Shown: positions 21,273 to 34,318 of the stretch, piece after piece
How positions within the stretch are numbered: position 1 is the stretch's first letter
Layout of the letters: every line of letters begins with the position of its first letter
Source: Elephas maximus indicus
Taxonomy: Eukaryota > Chordata > Mammalia > Proboscidea > Elephantidae
Assembly (NCBI RefSeq): GCF_024166365.1
Contig: NC_064819.1
Span: forward strand, 2,492,501-2,556,500
Direction: 5' to 3'
DNA length: 64,000 bases
Made by a program: the position numbers and the translations under genes
Notes under the pieces: generated by a model
Database searches by the model: none
What the model was told of the DNA's origin: nothing
Seen by the model: the letters and a program-made list of their open reading frames with translations, nothing else

Positions 21273-22691
21273 AACAAAACAAGAATTAGATTCAGATTCT
21301 AAGCTTGTAAAGCCAAGAACCAAAGTCCCTTTCATAAACTCAATTATTGCACTTGGCAATGGGTTGCAGACCCAAAGATTTATTTTAAATGAAAATATAC
21401 ATAGTATAAGGTGTCAGGTTGTTAGTGGGACCCTATTTGTTCAAAGTCAAATTTAACGATGGAGAGAAAGTACAGGAATGTGGTGAATTTTTTGTTTGTT
21501 ATTTTATTTCCTAAAAATCATTCCCAGACTCAAAAAGTATTTCTAAGTATTTACTTCCTCTGAGGCCTATCTGTGCCAGCCCAGTACATCAGGCAAGATC
21601 TATGACCTTCATCAAGGCCTCCTGGCCTTGTTCTCAGTCCAGGTCCGGTCTCCTCCTGGAAGAGAGTAGCTACATCCCAGCTAGGTTTAGGGAGAGGAAC
21701 TAGTCTTTACTGAACTGGTAAGTCATAATTCCACATTTCAAGCCCAATGAGAAAAGTTTAAGTGTTCCTAAGTTTGTCCAGAAATAAGGCAAGAAAAGCC
21801 AATATGACTTGGTTTGAAACACTGACATGAAACCAATTTTCTTCTGTACAAGTTGTCCGATGGGCATTTTAGTTTATTTTTTTTTTCAAATATTTAAGGT
21901 GAATATGTAGATTCACCACACAACAGTATTCACAAAATGAGATTTAACCTAATTGAATCATGAATTCCCAGAAAACTTAGTTGAAGCAGTAAGTTCTCCC
22001 CAAGTACAGTTTGGCTGAAGCCTCTTTCCAAACCACAGATCTGAACGTAGTTCAGCAACGTGAGAGAACACCAACAACCACCAGACCTGCACCGCAGAAA
22101 TTTTGTTAAAGCTGGATTTTCGTATCTTCCAAAAAAAATCTGTAGCTTACTTTATTGTGTGAAAAAATGAAGTGGCGCACTGAGATCAGCTGGTTGAACA
22201 GCTGGCTTGATTTCTGAATTCATCTAGGAAGCAAATTAGCATCATCTTCTGAACTCTTCACAGGAAGAAGAAAAGGCTATTGAGCTAACCAACAGGACGT
22301 AACCTAGTGGAGGCCTGTGCTTCAGTCTCAGGTGTTGGGGGGGGGGTGGAAACGAGGAAGGTCATGGAAAATAATCGCGACCTTACAATTAAATATTCCT
22401 TTACAACTGTGAAAACACTTTCAAATATAAAACTCATTTGTTCTTCACAGCAACCCAGTGAGGTAGGCAGGACAGGTAATGTACCAACAAATAAACTACG
22501 ACACAAAGAAGTCATACCACCCGCCCAAAGACACACAGCCAGGTAACAGAGGAGCCAGAGCAAGGATTCAAATGTCCTGTTACAGAAGGGTGCTGGGATT
22601 TTTCTTTTCTAGGGAATGACGATAAAATTACTTCCATTTTCTTGAATCAAGGGAAATTTACCAAGAGGAAATGAACATTACTGACAACTTC
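21273..22691. other. Intergenic; one MIR-like fragment
   Basis: Mostly unassigned. 22375-22570 reads as an antisense MIR-like piece (CAACCCAGTGAGGTAGGCAG, AAAGACACACAGCCAGGTAA). Confidence 0.45.
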
Positions 22692-24040
22692 CACAGATTT
22701 TTTTAAACATTTTTATTTATGCATGAAATGTACTCAGTAATACGCCAAAAGTGTGCTAATCTTAATATAAATAGTTCAGTGAATTTTTACATACGTAAAT
22801 GCGTATGTATGCATATATACCCACACACGCATACACATATGTAACCACCACCCACATTAAAATATAGAACATCTTCAGCACCCTCATGCCCAATCCAAAT
22901 CCATCCTTGTCCCAAAGATAACCACTACTCTGACTTTTCTCAACATAGATAAGTTTTGCTTGTTCTTGAATTTCATATAAATGGAAACATGCAGTGTATA
23001 TTCGTTTTTGTCTGACTTCTTTTACTCAATATAATGCGTGTCAGTAGCTTCATGGTGTGGATATATGACATTTTATTTAGCTATCCCCCTATTGGTGGCT
23101 CTTCGGTCATTTCCAGATCTTAGCTACTGTAAAGAAGTCTGCTATGAACATTGTTGTATATCTTTTTGGTCAAGCTATGCATTCATTTTCCCCAGAGCAA
23201 TCACACAGCAATATAATTCCTGAGTTATAGGATAGGTGTATCTTTTATTTTGAAACATAATGCCAACAGTTTTCCAAAATGGTTGTACCAATTTTTACTC
23301 CCCTCAGCACCATATGAGAGTTCCAGTAACTCCACATCTTTGACAACTGTCTTAGTCATCTAGTGCTGCTATAACAGAAATACCACAGGTGGATGGTTTA
23401 ACAAGCAGAGGTTTATTCTCTCTCAGTCTAGGAGGCTAGAAGTCCAAATTCAGGATGCCAGCTCTAGGGGAAGGCTTTCTCTCTCTGTCAGCTCTGGGGG
23501 AAGGTCCTTGTCATCAATCTGTCCCTTGTCTAGGAGCTTCTCAGTGCAGGGACCCCAGGTCCAAAGGATACATTCCACTCCTGACTTGGTGGTAATGAAG
23601 TCCCTCTCCTTTATGCTCACTCCTCTCTTTTATATCTCAAAAGAGATTGACTCAAGATACAGCCTAATCCTGTAGATTGAATCCTGTCTCATTAACATAA
23701 CTGCCTCTAATCCTGCATCATTAACATCATAGAGTTTAGAATTTATAACACATAGGAAAATTACACCAAATCACAAAATGGAGGACAACCACACAGTACT
23801 GGGAATCATGGTCTAGCCAAGTTTACACACATTTTTGGGCGGGCGGGGTGGGGGGGAGGACACAATTCAATTTATAAAACATTTGGCAGTGTCAGTTCTT
23901 TTCTGGGTGAGAGTGTAGTGGTATCTCATTGTGGATTTAATTTATCTATCTCTGATACTTTTTCATAGGCTTCTAGGCCAATTGTGTAAAGCATTTGTTC
24001 AAGTTCCTTGCCCATTTAAAAAATTGGCTTATTAATTATA
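22692..24040 (-). repeat. L1 ORF2/3' end, antisense, split by an LTR-like element
   Basis: 22692-23346 and 23883-24040 read as one antisense L1 (AATGCGTGTCAGTAGCTTCA, CACATCTTTGACAAC | TTTGGCAGTGTCAGTTC). The break is filled by the element at 23347-23882. Confidence 0.75.
23347..23882 (+). repeat. LTR-like element B nested in L1
   Basis: Starts TGTCTTAGTCATCTAGTGCT and ends ...TTTATAAAACA, the TG...CA termini of an LTR. It shares GGAAGGTCCTTGTCATCAA and GAGATTGACTCAAGATACA with the copy at 58451. A G-rich run at 23837-23857 could fold as a quadruplex. Confidence 0.6.
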
Positions 24041-24059
24041 AGCTGTGTCATAGCTTCTT

Positions 24060-25226
24060 GCTTTGTTTTGTTTTGATATGCCCAAAGGGGTTGCTTGAGG
24101 GAGCTAGCTTGATTATTTTCACCTTTGGAGCTCTGACGTCCTGTCCCGAGATGGCTAGGGCTGTTATCAGTCTAGGAGTCCATTCACTTTTCTTGTAATG
24201 AATTCAGCTCAGGTGTCCAGATAGCTGATCATCAAGTGTGTGGTACAGGCTCTGTCCTACTGTCTTAGAGGGGCAGGGGTGATTGGTGTAGGTACTGGTA
24301 TCTGGTTGCAGCAGGGGGTCACACTCTGAACAAGGCAGGGGGCTGAGAATTGTCCCCCAAGTGTCTCTGAGGAAAGCATGTCCCTGATCCCTAGAGTGTA
24401 CTGGTGGGTGTGTTCTGCAGACAGACCATGGGCACCCAATGTTTTTGATTGTAAGGACTGGGAAGTACCAGTTATCCTTGGACCCCGGTCACGGGTGGCT
24501 GGGTGACCTGAGTGGAGCTACCAGTCCTTAGGTCCCAGATGTGGGTAGGTGAGGACTCTGTTTAATAGGCAAAGCAATGTCAAACATCAAACACCCACCT
24601 CTCCACCACACATCTGAAATGGTTGGGGTCTGCCAACAAGGGCCTATTCTCCCAAAATAGGCCCACACAGGTCCATGTAGAAGGGAAAGGTGCTCAAAGT
24701 CCACAGACTGTTTATGCCTGGACAGGAGCCGCTTCTGCCCTGAGCTCCCCTGGTTAGTGGAGCTGGCAAATTATCTTTTCCCCCAAATGCAAATTTTTTC
24801 CTTCTCCAAGGCCAGGAGGATGGCTCTAGGCGCTTAACGGGGCCTATTTCAGGCTCAGGGAATTCAGCCACTAGAGCCGGCTTGGGAGTGGCGGGGCGGG
24901 GGGGTCGTGGTAAAATATACACAAGTACTTAGCTTTTGCCAAGAGCACCATTCTTCTCTGGTTCCAGAGGTATGAGTAGGCTGTGTGGCTGGCTGCTTCT
25001 CCCTGAGCAAACTGCAGCCGAACGCTAGTACCAACCAGCCCACGGCCACTGCTCCGGGTACAGTGCCTGAGGGCTCCCCGCGATTCAGGTCCGGTAACTC
25101 CTCTCTGCTTCTGAACCATCTCTTCCTCCCCCTGCCCCTCAGTTCGCTTTCTAAGCTTGCCTTTGATGCTTCCGGTCTTTGTTGTAAAGAGGGCTCGGCG
25201 GAAGCGTCTGTCTATTCCGCCATCTT
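24060..25226 (-). repeat. L1 5'UTR, antisense
   Basis: GC-rich. On the minus strand it begins GAAGCCAAGATGGCGGAATA, the standard start of a mammalian L1 5'UTR with its YY1-type core. It belongs to an older L1 than the one at 50.6 kb. The open frames of up to 175 codons here are chance frames in the UTR. Confidence 0.8.
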
Positions 25227-25373
25227 GGCTTCCTACAAGCTGGATATAGGTAATCTTTTCTACTCTATAACTTGATGAAGACGAGTTCTTAATTTTAATG
25301 AAATCCAATCTAACAACATTTTCTTTTATGACTGCGGTCAAACAGATATTTACTCTAATTTGTTCCACAACAT

Positions 25374-26797
25374 TAGTTTTCAAACGTTTTGGTCTCAAAA
25401 CCTCTTTACACTCTTAAAAATTATTGAGGACCCCAAGTTTTTATATATGTGGGTTATGTCTATCAATATTTACCATAATAGATATAAAATAGAAAATTTA
25501 AAAATAGTAATTCATTTCAAATAATAAACTCATTACATAAGACAAATAACATATTTTATGAAAAATAACTTTTCAAAACAAAATTGTGATATAAAAATAG
25601 AAAATTTAAAAATATTAATTCATTTAAAAATAATGATAAACTCATTACATAAGACAAATAACATATTTTATGAAAAAATAACTTTCTCAAAACAAAATTA
25701 TTTGTGAGAAGAGTGGCACCGTTTTACATTTTTGCAAATGTATTTAATGTCTGGCTTAACAGAAGACAGTTGGTTTCTCCTATTCCTGCATTCAATCTGC
25801 TGCAGTGTTTTGCTTGAAATATGTGAAGAAAACCTAGGCTCATAGAGGTATGTCCTTGAAAAAAGCAGGAGCGTTTTTGTTGCCTTTTGAGACAATTGTG
25901 AATATTTTTCTTTGATATACTATACCAATAATGGTAGTTTCCTAAAGATTAGATGCAATGTGGAATTTGAAACCATGTCAGTGGAGTTTTCAGGAGACAC
26001 ACTAAATCCACTGGTCTGCCTTGCACTTCGAAAGGATCTTTCGACCCAGGCATGATTTTGGAATAGCATGCCTTGGGTTATTTGGAAAATATTGGCTCAG
26101 TGAATTATGCAGATCTTCCAAATATTTATACATTTAATTATATAGTGTTGAAAACCCTATTCATTAATATCACTGATATCAGAGAAATTTTATTGGAACC
26201 TGTGAAGCTCACAGAGGTGGATATAGTAATGCGCTCATTTCATTCATTCTTCAGAAAATACCTGCCAAATACCCAATGTCTGTTTTTTTTTTTTAACCAT
26301 AGTTTGTAGTAATTCTTTCAGCTCAAAATAGTATTTCACGAAAAAAGCAGCAATTTCAGTTCATAACCATCATACTTTGGTATGCAGAAGTGTTTCGTAT
26401 TTGCTTCCTGTGTGGCCACAGGCTATTAAATATGAATGTTTTAAAAGAATATTAAGAAGATGTATACTCAAGATATAATCAAATTAATAGTTTTTCTTGC
26501 CTCATCAAGGATATTCTAAAGTAAAACTGACTTTTAATTTTTATTTTCACCGTGAGTTCATGGCAATGAAGAATGCAATGGCCACGAGTACAGTGACGGT
26601 GCCACTGCCTTGTTTCACGTTGAAGTGCCAGCAGCTTTACCCCACCATTGTTCTTGCACCAGGAGTGGAAATGCTAACACAGTGTGTAGGCATGTCACAT
26701 CGCAGTATTATCATGAAAATAAATTTGACCTTTAAAAACTAAAAGGTTTCAGAGAACACCAAGGATTATGGGGACCACGTTTTGAGAACGCTTGTTC
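25374..26797. mobile_element. Fossil DNA transposon with terminal inverted repeats
   Basis: The left end GTTTTCAAACGTTTTGGTCT and the right end GGACCACGTTTTGAGAACG are inverted copies of each other with mismatches, about 1.4 kb apart. The interior contains an AT-rich direct duplication of about 108 bp (25484-25700). The termini look like hAT type. I could not name the family; no transposase frame remains. Confidence 0.6.
25484..25700. repeat. 108-bp direct duplication
   Basis: Two adjacent units share AGAAAATTTAAAAATA, CATTACATAAGACAAATAAC and ATATTTTATGAAAAA. Confidence 0.85.
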
Positions 26798-26814
26798 TAG
26801 AAAATTTAGTGTTT

Positions 26815-27740
26815 TATCTTTCATATATAGGTCTATGATCCATCTAAATATTTGTATATGGTGTGAGGTAGGGGGTCTAGGTGTTTTTCCCCTCTGTGTA
26901 GATATTCAATTGTACCAGAACCATCTATTGAAAAGATAATCTTTTACCCACTAAAATGCAATTGACTTCTTTGTCACCAATCAAGCAACTGTATGTGTAT
27001 AATCTATTTTTCAAGTTTTTGTTCTGTTCCATTGATCCGTACTTGTGCCAGTATCACAGTTTTAATTATTGAAGCTTTAATGTTTGAAACCTAGTACTAA
27101 GTCTTTAACTTTGTTCAAGATAATCTAAGCTGTTCCAGGATCTTTACATTTCCATGTAAATTTTTTAATCAGGTTGTCAACTTCCAGCCAAAAAAAAAAG
27201 CCAAAATCTTTGCCATGAATTAAATTTCATGAATCTATAGATCAATTTGAGAACTGACATCTTAATGATTGAGTCTTTCAACCCATGAATATGGCATGTC
27301 CACGCATTTATGTGGGTCTCTAATTTCTCCCGGCTATTTCTTATAGGGTAGATTTATTTCTTGGTCTGCACTGGCTGGGAACTTGAACATGGTGCCAAAT
27401 AGTGATGATGGTCATGCTTGTTTTGTTCCCAATTTCAGGGGAAAATCATGAAGTATAATATTAGCTGTAGGAGGTTTTTGTAAGTAACTTATTAGATTGG
27501 AAATGTTCCTGTCTTATTGTTTGTAGACTTTTTGCCATAAATGGAGGTTAAATTTTATCAACTTTTTTTCTTTCCTTGCATGTACTGAGTTACTATATGT
27601 TTTTTCTCCTTTATTCTGTTAATGCAATAAATTGACTTTAAAATGTTAAATCAACCTTGCATTCCTGAAATAGCCCCTATTTGGACATGATGTACTATTC
27701 TTTCTAAATCACTGGATTCACTTTTCTAACAGAGAGTGTA
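26815..27740 (-). repeat. Old L1 ORF2, antisense
   Basis: GTTCCATTGATCCGTACTTG, AACCTTGCATTCCTGAAATA and GTTTTTGTAAGTAACTTATTA-like phrases are the inverse of the L1 reverse transcriptase region. Heavily mutated. Confidence 0.75.
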
Positions 27741-28055
27741 CATTAGATCATCTCTAAATAGTCTTCCAGATTGAAATTCTAATTTTACTTTTTACACTGA
27801 GTATACAAATGTATATTTTGTGCTAATAATATACTACTGGTCATAGTTATGATTTATTTGAGGTTGACTGTTGGATCAGGAACACAAACTCTGGGGAAAT
27901 TTGAGTGTTCTGGCACCATTTTCAGATATTTTGGCAAAATTTAAAGACTACTTGAATATAATACTTCAGTGTTCAAGATAAATTACTTTAATACTAAGTT
28001 TGAAGTGGCACACACAACCAACAGAAAAGACAATTCACAATGCAAAAATGCAAAG

Positions 28056-28061
28056 TTTATT
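28056..28061 (-). terminator. USF3: Candidate USF3 polyadenylation signal AATAAA
   Basis: TTTATT on the plus strand reads AATAAA on the minus. Fifteen to fifty bases downstream on the minus strand there is a T-rich stretch followed by TTGGTTGTGTGTG, typical of a downstream GU-rich element. Confidence 0.65.
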
Positions 28062-29605
28062 TTCTTAAATAAAATACTATATTCGTATCTATACAAATAA
28101 TTATTACAACCATGAAAATGTTACATTTAACAATAAAAATTTCAAAACTTTAAACAAGAGCATGGTTTAGAATATTCACACCCTAATACAATGCATTTGT
28201 AAAAAGATGTCAAAATAAACAGGGCCTATTCTTATTTACAACTGTAGGACAATCCTGATCATATAATACATATCTGCTCTGGATTTCATTATAAAACAAA
28301 TTAGTTTCCATTAGAATTATAAACCAGGTGATTTACAGCAATAGGACACAGCAGACGCTGCTGGCACGAGAATAGATACAAATATTAAAACTATTGAGAG
28401 CACTACGATTAGTTTTTTCCTGGTGACTGCCCTACAGTAAGCTTCTCACCCAGTGTATCTATAAATAATTTGTGAATGTAATTATGTTCTCCTCAGATTT
28501 TTCTACCTTATTTTACCAAAATGAAAATATATTCTTTCATTGTGGTAAAATATATACATATCTATATAGCCTGATGAAAGTGGAAGCTAATAGTTTCTTC
28601 ACAGTAACAACTGCAGTATCTTAAGCAACACTGTCTGGTTGGTCCCTTTCTTCTTGGAAGATCAACAGTTCAAAGCCCCTTCAAGGTTACCACTATAGTC
28701 AAGTCCAGTGCCTCAGTGACCTCACAGGTGAAAGATGATTTTAAGACTTGGGGGTGAGGGGTGGGAGAACAGAGACTCGGAAAAGTGAAGAAGGAATACA
28801 GATGGAGTAAACTTTAAGTTCCTATGACATTGTATGCTGTAGACTTGTACACACAACAAAAACAATTAAAGATCACCTGTTTGTTTTTTTTAAAAAAAAG
28901 TGTTAAATTACAAATGAAGAGTTATCTTCGATATCTTATAAAATCACTAGTGATAGATTATGTGGTCATCCAAAATAACACCAATTTGCACATTACATCC
29001 AATATTTTCAACCCAAGTTGGCTCATGTGCCAAAAAAAAAAAAAAAAAAGTTGATAAGAGTTTGTGCAAATCTAGAAACAAGGACGTTGAACCACCACCA
29101 CATATAAGCTGAGTTTAAAAGTTTTGCTACTAACTAGTCAGTCTGTGACAAGATCAGCATCAAAGATGGCTCAGAAAATGATAAGGCAACAGTGAGAAAC
29201 ATCAGCTGTACTTGTCCTCTAGGAGGTGTCTGATGACACAGCACGTACCATCCCGGCTGGTCCTGGGCTATAACTGAGGAGTGGGTGGGTGATAAGTCCC
29301 AATGGCTGGTCTAAGGACCCGAGGCACAGTTTCAGGTAAAGTGCAGTACCAGGGTAGAGGCATGTGGGTAGAAGCTCTATGTCCAAGAAGGTCCTCAAGG
29401 CTTCTTACCAGAGAACTGGACTGCCTCAATCTGAGCTTGGTGTTCCCCCACAGGCTCTCGCAGAAACACACTCAGGCTCACGTGGGAAGTGTAGAATGCA
29501 GAAAATATGGTTGTCAAAAAAAGGACCATTTTCTAACTCTGGGGGAGGAAAAATGGTAGCATTCAAGAAAAAACGAACTTCGGCCTTTAATTTGCACATA
29601 GGTAT

Positions 29606-29760
29606 GGAGCCTTGGTGGAGAAGTAGTTAAGAGCTCAGCTACTAACCAAAAGGTTGGCAGTTTGAATCCACCAGCTGCTCGCTGGAAACCCTATGGGGTA
29701 GTTCTGTCCTACAGGGTCGTTATGAGTCAAAAATTGACTTGAGGGCAACGGGGTTTTTTA
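29606..29760 (+). repeat. AfroSINE in USF3 3'UTR
   Basis: GGAGCCTTGGTGGAGAAGTA through GAGGGCAACGGGGTTTTTTA. Antisense to the USF3 transcript. Confidence 0.93.
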
Positions 29761-32700
29761 TCATAAAATCATCACTCACAGATTAACATCACAGTTGCCC
29801 ATCTGGCCGTTGGCTGTAACTGTTGCCCCCAGATGTACATAACCACGGGTGCAGTATCTCCCGACAAACGCAGGGTTTATATAGACAAGAGAACCACAAT
29901 GACTTTCAAGTGCCTTAAGATGTCAACCCAAAGCCATTTGATTTGGGGACCACCTCTACCCTTTCTTCATTCCCCCCAGGAAAAATACGTCCACCAAAAA
30001 AGGAATAGGAGCTATATGGCATGTTGGAATATTTTAAATCAACTTTGAGTTAATTTTGTTTCAAGAAATTCTTGTTACTCTTTTAGAGAGAATACACAGT
30101 GGTTCACAAAGCCAGGAATCGAGAACCACTGAGTGGGGAGTATCTGCTCACTACCACACACAGGTCCCATAGATGGTGGGCCCAAAGAGCCTATCAAGGC
30201 AAAGGAATCATTCTCTGCTGAGGAAGCAACCGGGCTTCTTGCCACCTCCCTGACACAGAGCAGAAGGAAGAAAAGAAGAGCCTGTCTCCCTACGTACCAA
30301 AAGAAAGGTAAAGATTAAGACGCATCTTAATAAGCTTTTACCCTTTCTCACGTTTTTTTAAAACTTCACTCCAATCAATATATTTTCTCACATTTTTTGG
30401 AGTCTAAGTTCTAGCCTCTCCATAAAACGACTCATGTTAGAAGGCAAGAGCAAGGCAAATAAGTTATCTATAAAATGCTTAAATAATTGTTTTTTAAGAA
30501 GGCTGATTTTTAAAAAGCTCGTTTTCATTCCAACTTAACATAACTATGATCTATGACTGGAAACCACTGCAAAAGAACATTCCTGCCCCATTCCTCCCTT
30601 TTCACAATTCTCATGTTAAATTTTATAAAGCATGACTACTGGGGAATTCTCACTCCTTATTTAGAAAGATGGCACCATTGCTGGTACCTCAAAAAGTCTT
30701 ACCCTAAAAACAAAAATTAATTTCCTGAAATGGTATAAAACATATATATTCCAAAGCGACCTGTATGTAACAAAAAAAAAAAGACATGAAAACCTGATTT
30801 ATCTATGATTGACATTAAAATTCTATACATGAACAGAAATCTAAAACTGTTCATCTCATTGGAAATATTAGGGGAATAGAGCACTTTCTAGAACTGATTC
30901 TATGTGATCAATATGTTAAAAAAAATTTAACCAGTGACATTCACTTATGACTCAGAGACGCTTTCGTATATCCAGAAATTACAAAATTTGTGGAAATGGT
31001 TTTACTTTCTATGGTCATATGTTAGCAAGCCAAGAAGAAAAACATTAAACATAATAAAAATTGACTCCATTTTCTGCCATCTCTTTGCCTAAATTAAGCC
31101 CAGATATCACTGGATAGCATATAATAAATTGCCTTGCAAAATACCACATAGCTCCAGTTATCAAATACTTAATACTGCTGGTACATTCATACGCTCATGC
31201 TTTTAAATAAGTGCTATGCTCTGAGCACTTTCAGAATTGAGTGCCTATCTGAAATGATCTCCTATGTATATATATGCATATCCAAGTCAGATAATTAGAG
31301 CTACATGTAAGCAGGAACCCAGTTTGCAGGTGATCACATCTCTCTTCAGAGGGTCAGACAAGCCTTAGTTAGGTGCAGAGACTCAAGATCAAAGTGCTAT
31401 ATTCCTGGACTGAAAGCTCAGAGAAATGTAAATGCTATCTCTGAACAGCAGGAAAAAAGAATTAATGCAAAACAAGTATCTGAAATTATCAGGCTTCGAG
31501 GCCTTCGCATTGCAATGTTCAATTTTCAAATGGCAGGTAGACTGCACCTCTCCTTAGACTGTTACCTTATAACCCATCATCCAATTATAGCTAACGATGA
31601 CTCAGAACAAACAGCCCCTCTGCAGTCGCGCGTGCACGTGTGTGTGAGACAGAGAAACAGGGAATGAAATGAAGAGCCAAACACACTGAAAACTGCCCTT
31701 CTTGAAATTGGCAGGTTGGACCTTTCAAGTACAAAGAAAAACTTGAACGTTCAAGCTTAAAATTCAGTTAAAACAATTTAAAAAAGCTACTCTAAATTTC
31801 ACTTTTTCCACAATAAGCCGTTTTATCTTTGTCTTATTTGGCTTACTCATTAAGTCCTCCTATCCCTCCCTATGGCCATGCTGATGGGGGAAAAACTCTA
31901 GAAGTTTGTCTTGTTTACAATATTTTTTGCCCCCAGGAGGCTGCTTTAGTGGGCAGCAGGAACAGATCGGGAAGTTTGGTGAGAACAGTTGACAGGGCAC
32001 ACATAACCCTTTTGATGAGTCTTTAGAATAGGTATTGACAGGAGTGAGCCACTCTGACCAAGCCTACAGAGGCTTTTTATAGGAGGGGAAAATGCCATCC
32101 TGGGGTTCACTTTGCTGACAAAGCAGGCAGTTTCATGCTTCTCTCCCCTCCTCTGTGCCACACCATCCCATTTTGGGGAGAACATAACAACAAAAAGTGA
32201 TCGGTCTGAGAATGTAAGTATAGGGTTGTTTTCTTAGTGTTGCCTTTTTGTTTTTATTTCCAAAACACAGAATGAGTGTGTGTGTATGCACATATACACA
32301 TATATAAACACTTTAAATTTATTATTAACTTCAGTTGTTTTTTTTTTTTTTTTTAGCTCCTACATCAAGTTTTTCTATACTTCGGCAAGTCTCAGGTCTC
32401 AATTTCCCATTTTCGGATGGCCAGCCTGTTTTAAAAAGACCAGTTTAGACTTAAAATCTATGTCTTCACACACACAGCCAGACGCACACACAGGACACAC
32501 ATGGACATATATAAAGATGGTATTTTTTGAAGCACCATTTCACATTTTCCATCAGGAAAAATAAACAAATTAATCTCCTTATAATTCTATTATGAAGGAA
32601 AATAATGTAATACACAATGTTATATTTTAAGTATAAATCTCAATAAATGAAAATACTAACAGGGCTGAAGAATCTGCTCAGAAATATTTTCAAAGTAAGG

Positions 32701-33134
32701 CTCAAATAAACGGTAGATTCCAAATACACTATTTACTGAGCAGTCCCAATGATTAAATGAACGCCAAAAAATCAAGCTCAAATAAATAGAAGACAGAATA
32801 CTGAAACAAAAAATTAATGGAAAAACTGCTAACCGAACACACACAAAACTCTACAACGTAACTGCTTTTCTCAATATGGCCTGATGCAAAATCCAAGTAC
32901 GAAATGGAAAAAAAATTATATACTTTACTTTTTAGCTTTCCATTTTTAAGGCTAATTGTCTAGGCAAGACCTTTGCTTTAAAGAATCTTGGTACATTAAA
33001 TAATAACATGACTCTCGATCTTGAAGAACAAGATGCGAAATAATTTATGAATTGCTATAATCCAGAAAGAAGCCTCTACGTAAACAAAACCTATGCAATA
33101 AAGGTTGATTATGCCTAATTAACTGATCTGTTAA

Positions 33135-33340
33135 GGAGCCCTGGTGGTGCAGTGGTTAAGCTCTTGGCTGTTAACCAAAAGGTCAGCGGCTACAACCCAC
33201 CGGCCACTTCATAAGAGAAAGATGTGGGAGTCTGCTTCCTAAAGATTACAGTCTTGGAAACCCTACAGGGCAGTTCTGCTCTGTCCTATAAGGTCACTAC
33301 AGGTTGGAATCGACTTGATGGCAACGGGTTTTTAAAATTT
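33135..33340 (+). repeat. AfroSINE in USF3 3'UTR
   Basis: GGAGCCCTGGTGGTGCAGTG head and the long body. Antisense to USF3. Confidence 0.95.
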
Positions 33341-33408
33341 GTTAACTGCTTGACTTTAACTACGAACATTCAATTCTACACCTGCCATGTGTAAGAAACT
33401 AGTCTGGA

Positions 33409-33839
33409 GCAGTGGGATGCAGACCTCAAATTCTTGTAAAAAGACCAGACTTAATGGCCTGACTGAGGCTAGATGGACCCCGGAGGTCATGGTCCCCAGT
33501 CCTTCTGTTGGCCCAAGACTGGTACCATTCCCAAAGCCAACTTTTCAGACAGGGGTTGGACTGGACTATAAGATAGAAAATGGTACTGGTGAGGAGTGGG
33601 CTTCTTGGATCAAGTAGACACCTAAGACTATGTGGGCAGCTCCTGTCTGGAGGGGAGATGAGAAGGCAGAGGGGAACAGAAGCTGGCTGAATGGACATGG
33701 AAATAGATGGTGGAGAGAAGGAGTGTGCTGTCTCATTAGGGGGAGAGCAACTAGGAGTATACAGCAAGGTGTATATAAATTGGTATATGAGAGGCTGACT
33801 TGATTTGTAAACTTTCATTTAAAGCACAATAAAAGAAAA
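33409..33839 (+). mobile_element. L1 3'UTR insertion in USF3 3'UTR
   Basis: 5'-truncated L1 tail with a perfect 16-bp target-site duplication AAGAAACTAGTCTGGA (33393-33408 and 33840-33855). Antisense to the host transcript. The perfect duplication suggests a fairly recent insertion. Confidence 0.95.
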
Positions 33840-34199
33840 AAGAAACTAGTCTGGATGTTGGCATTAGTCAGCATTTGGCTATGAACCATTGTGTAATATC
33901 ACTTTGTCTGTATTTTTGGATAGCAACTCAACTATCTACTTCACGTTCAAATCTATGTTCCTTCCTACCATCCAGCACATACCAAAATGAACTCCCCCCA
34001 GCCTCCAGCTGATCCATATTTAGGGAATAAAAGAGGAGAAATCAAACTTGGAATTGTTAACCTGCCTGGAAATTTAAAAAGCACATCATGCAGTTTAAAA
34101 TGAAAGATAGCTTTTTCTTTTTTTTTTTGGACAATCCAGCATCTGCCTCATCTCTGACACGGCTTCCAGACATTCAGAAGGAAAGTGAAAGTTGATTAT

Positions 34200-34270
34200 G
34201 GAAACACAGAGACATACGCACACACACAGTCTCACTGTTCACACACGTGTATTTGTGCATGCACACACAA
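34200..34270. repeat. CA-rich simple repeat
   Basis: Imperfect CACACA runs just beyond the USF3 stop codon. Confidence 0.7.
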
Positions 34271-34318
34271 ATACCTCTGTGATCTCACCCATTATATTTC
34301 TGTTTAGTCGCTCAGTAT

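Larger units (their letters stand above)
28040..34318 (-). other. USF3: USF3 3'UTR (about 6.3 kb)
   Basis: No other gene interrupts the AT-rich sequence after the stop. The best end is an AATAAA on the minus strand at 28061-28056, followed by a U-rich and GU-rich element at about 28035-28006 (complement of GGCACACACAACCAACAG), the standard arrangement of a cleavage site. Inserted in it are AfroSINEs at 29606-29760 and 33135-33340 and an L1 tail at 33409-33839. The extent is inference; earlier sites may also be used. Confidence 0.7.

Noticed and set aside
24871..25398. 175-codon minus-strand open frame
   Set aside because: It spans an antisense L1 5'UTR and the start of a DNA transposon. No known protein text; chance frame in GC-rich repeat DNA.
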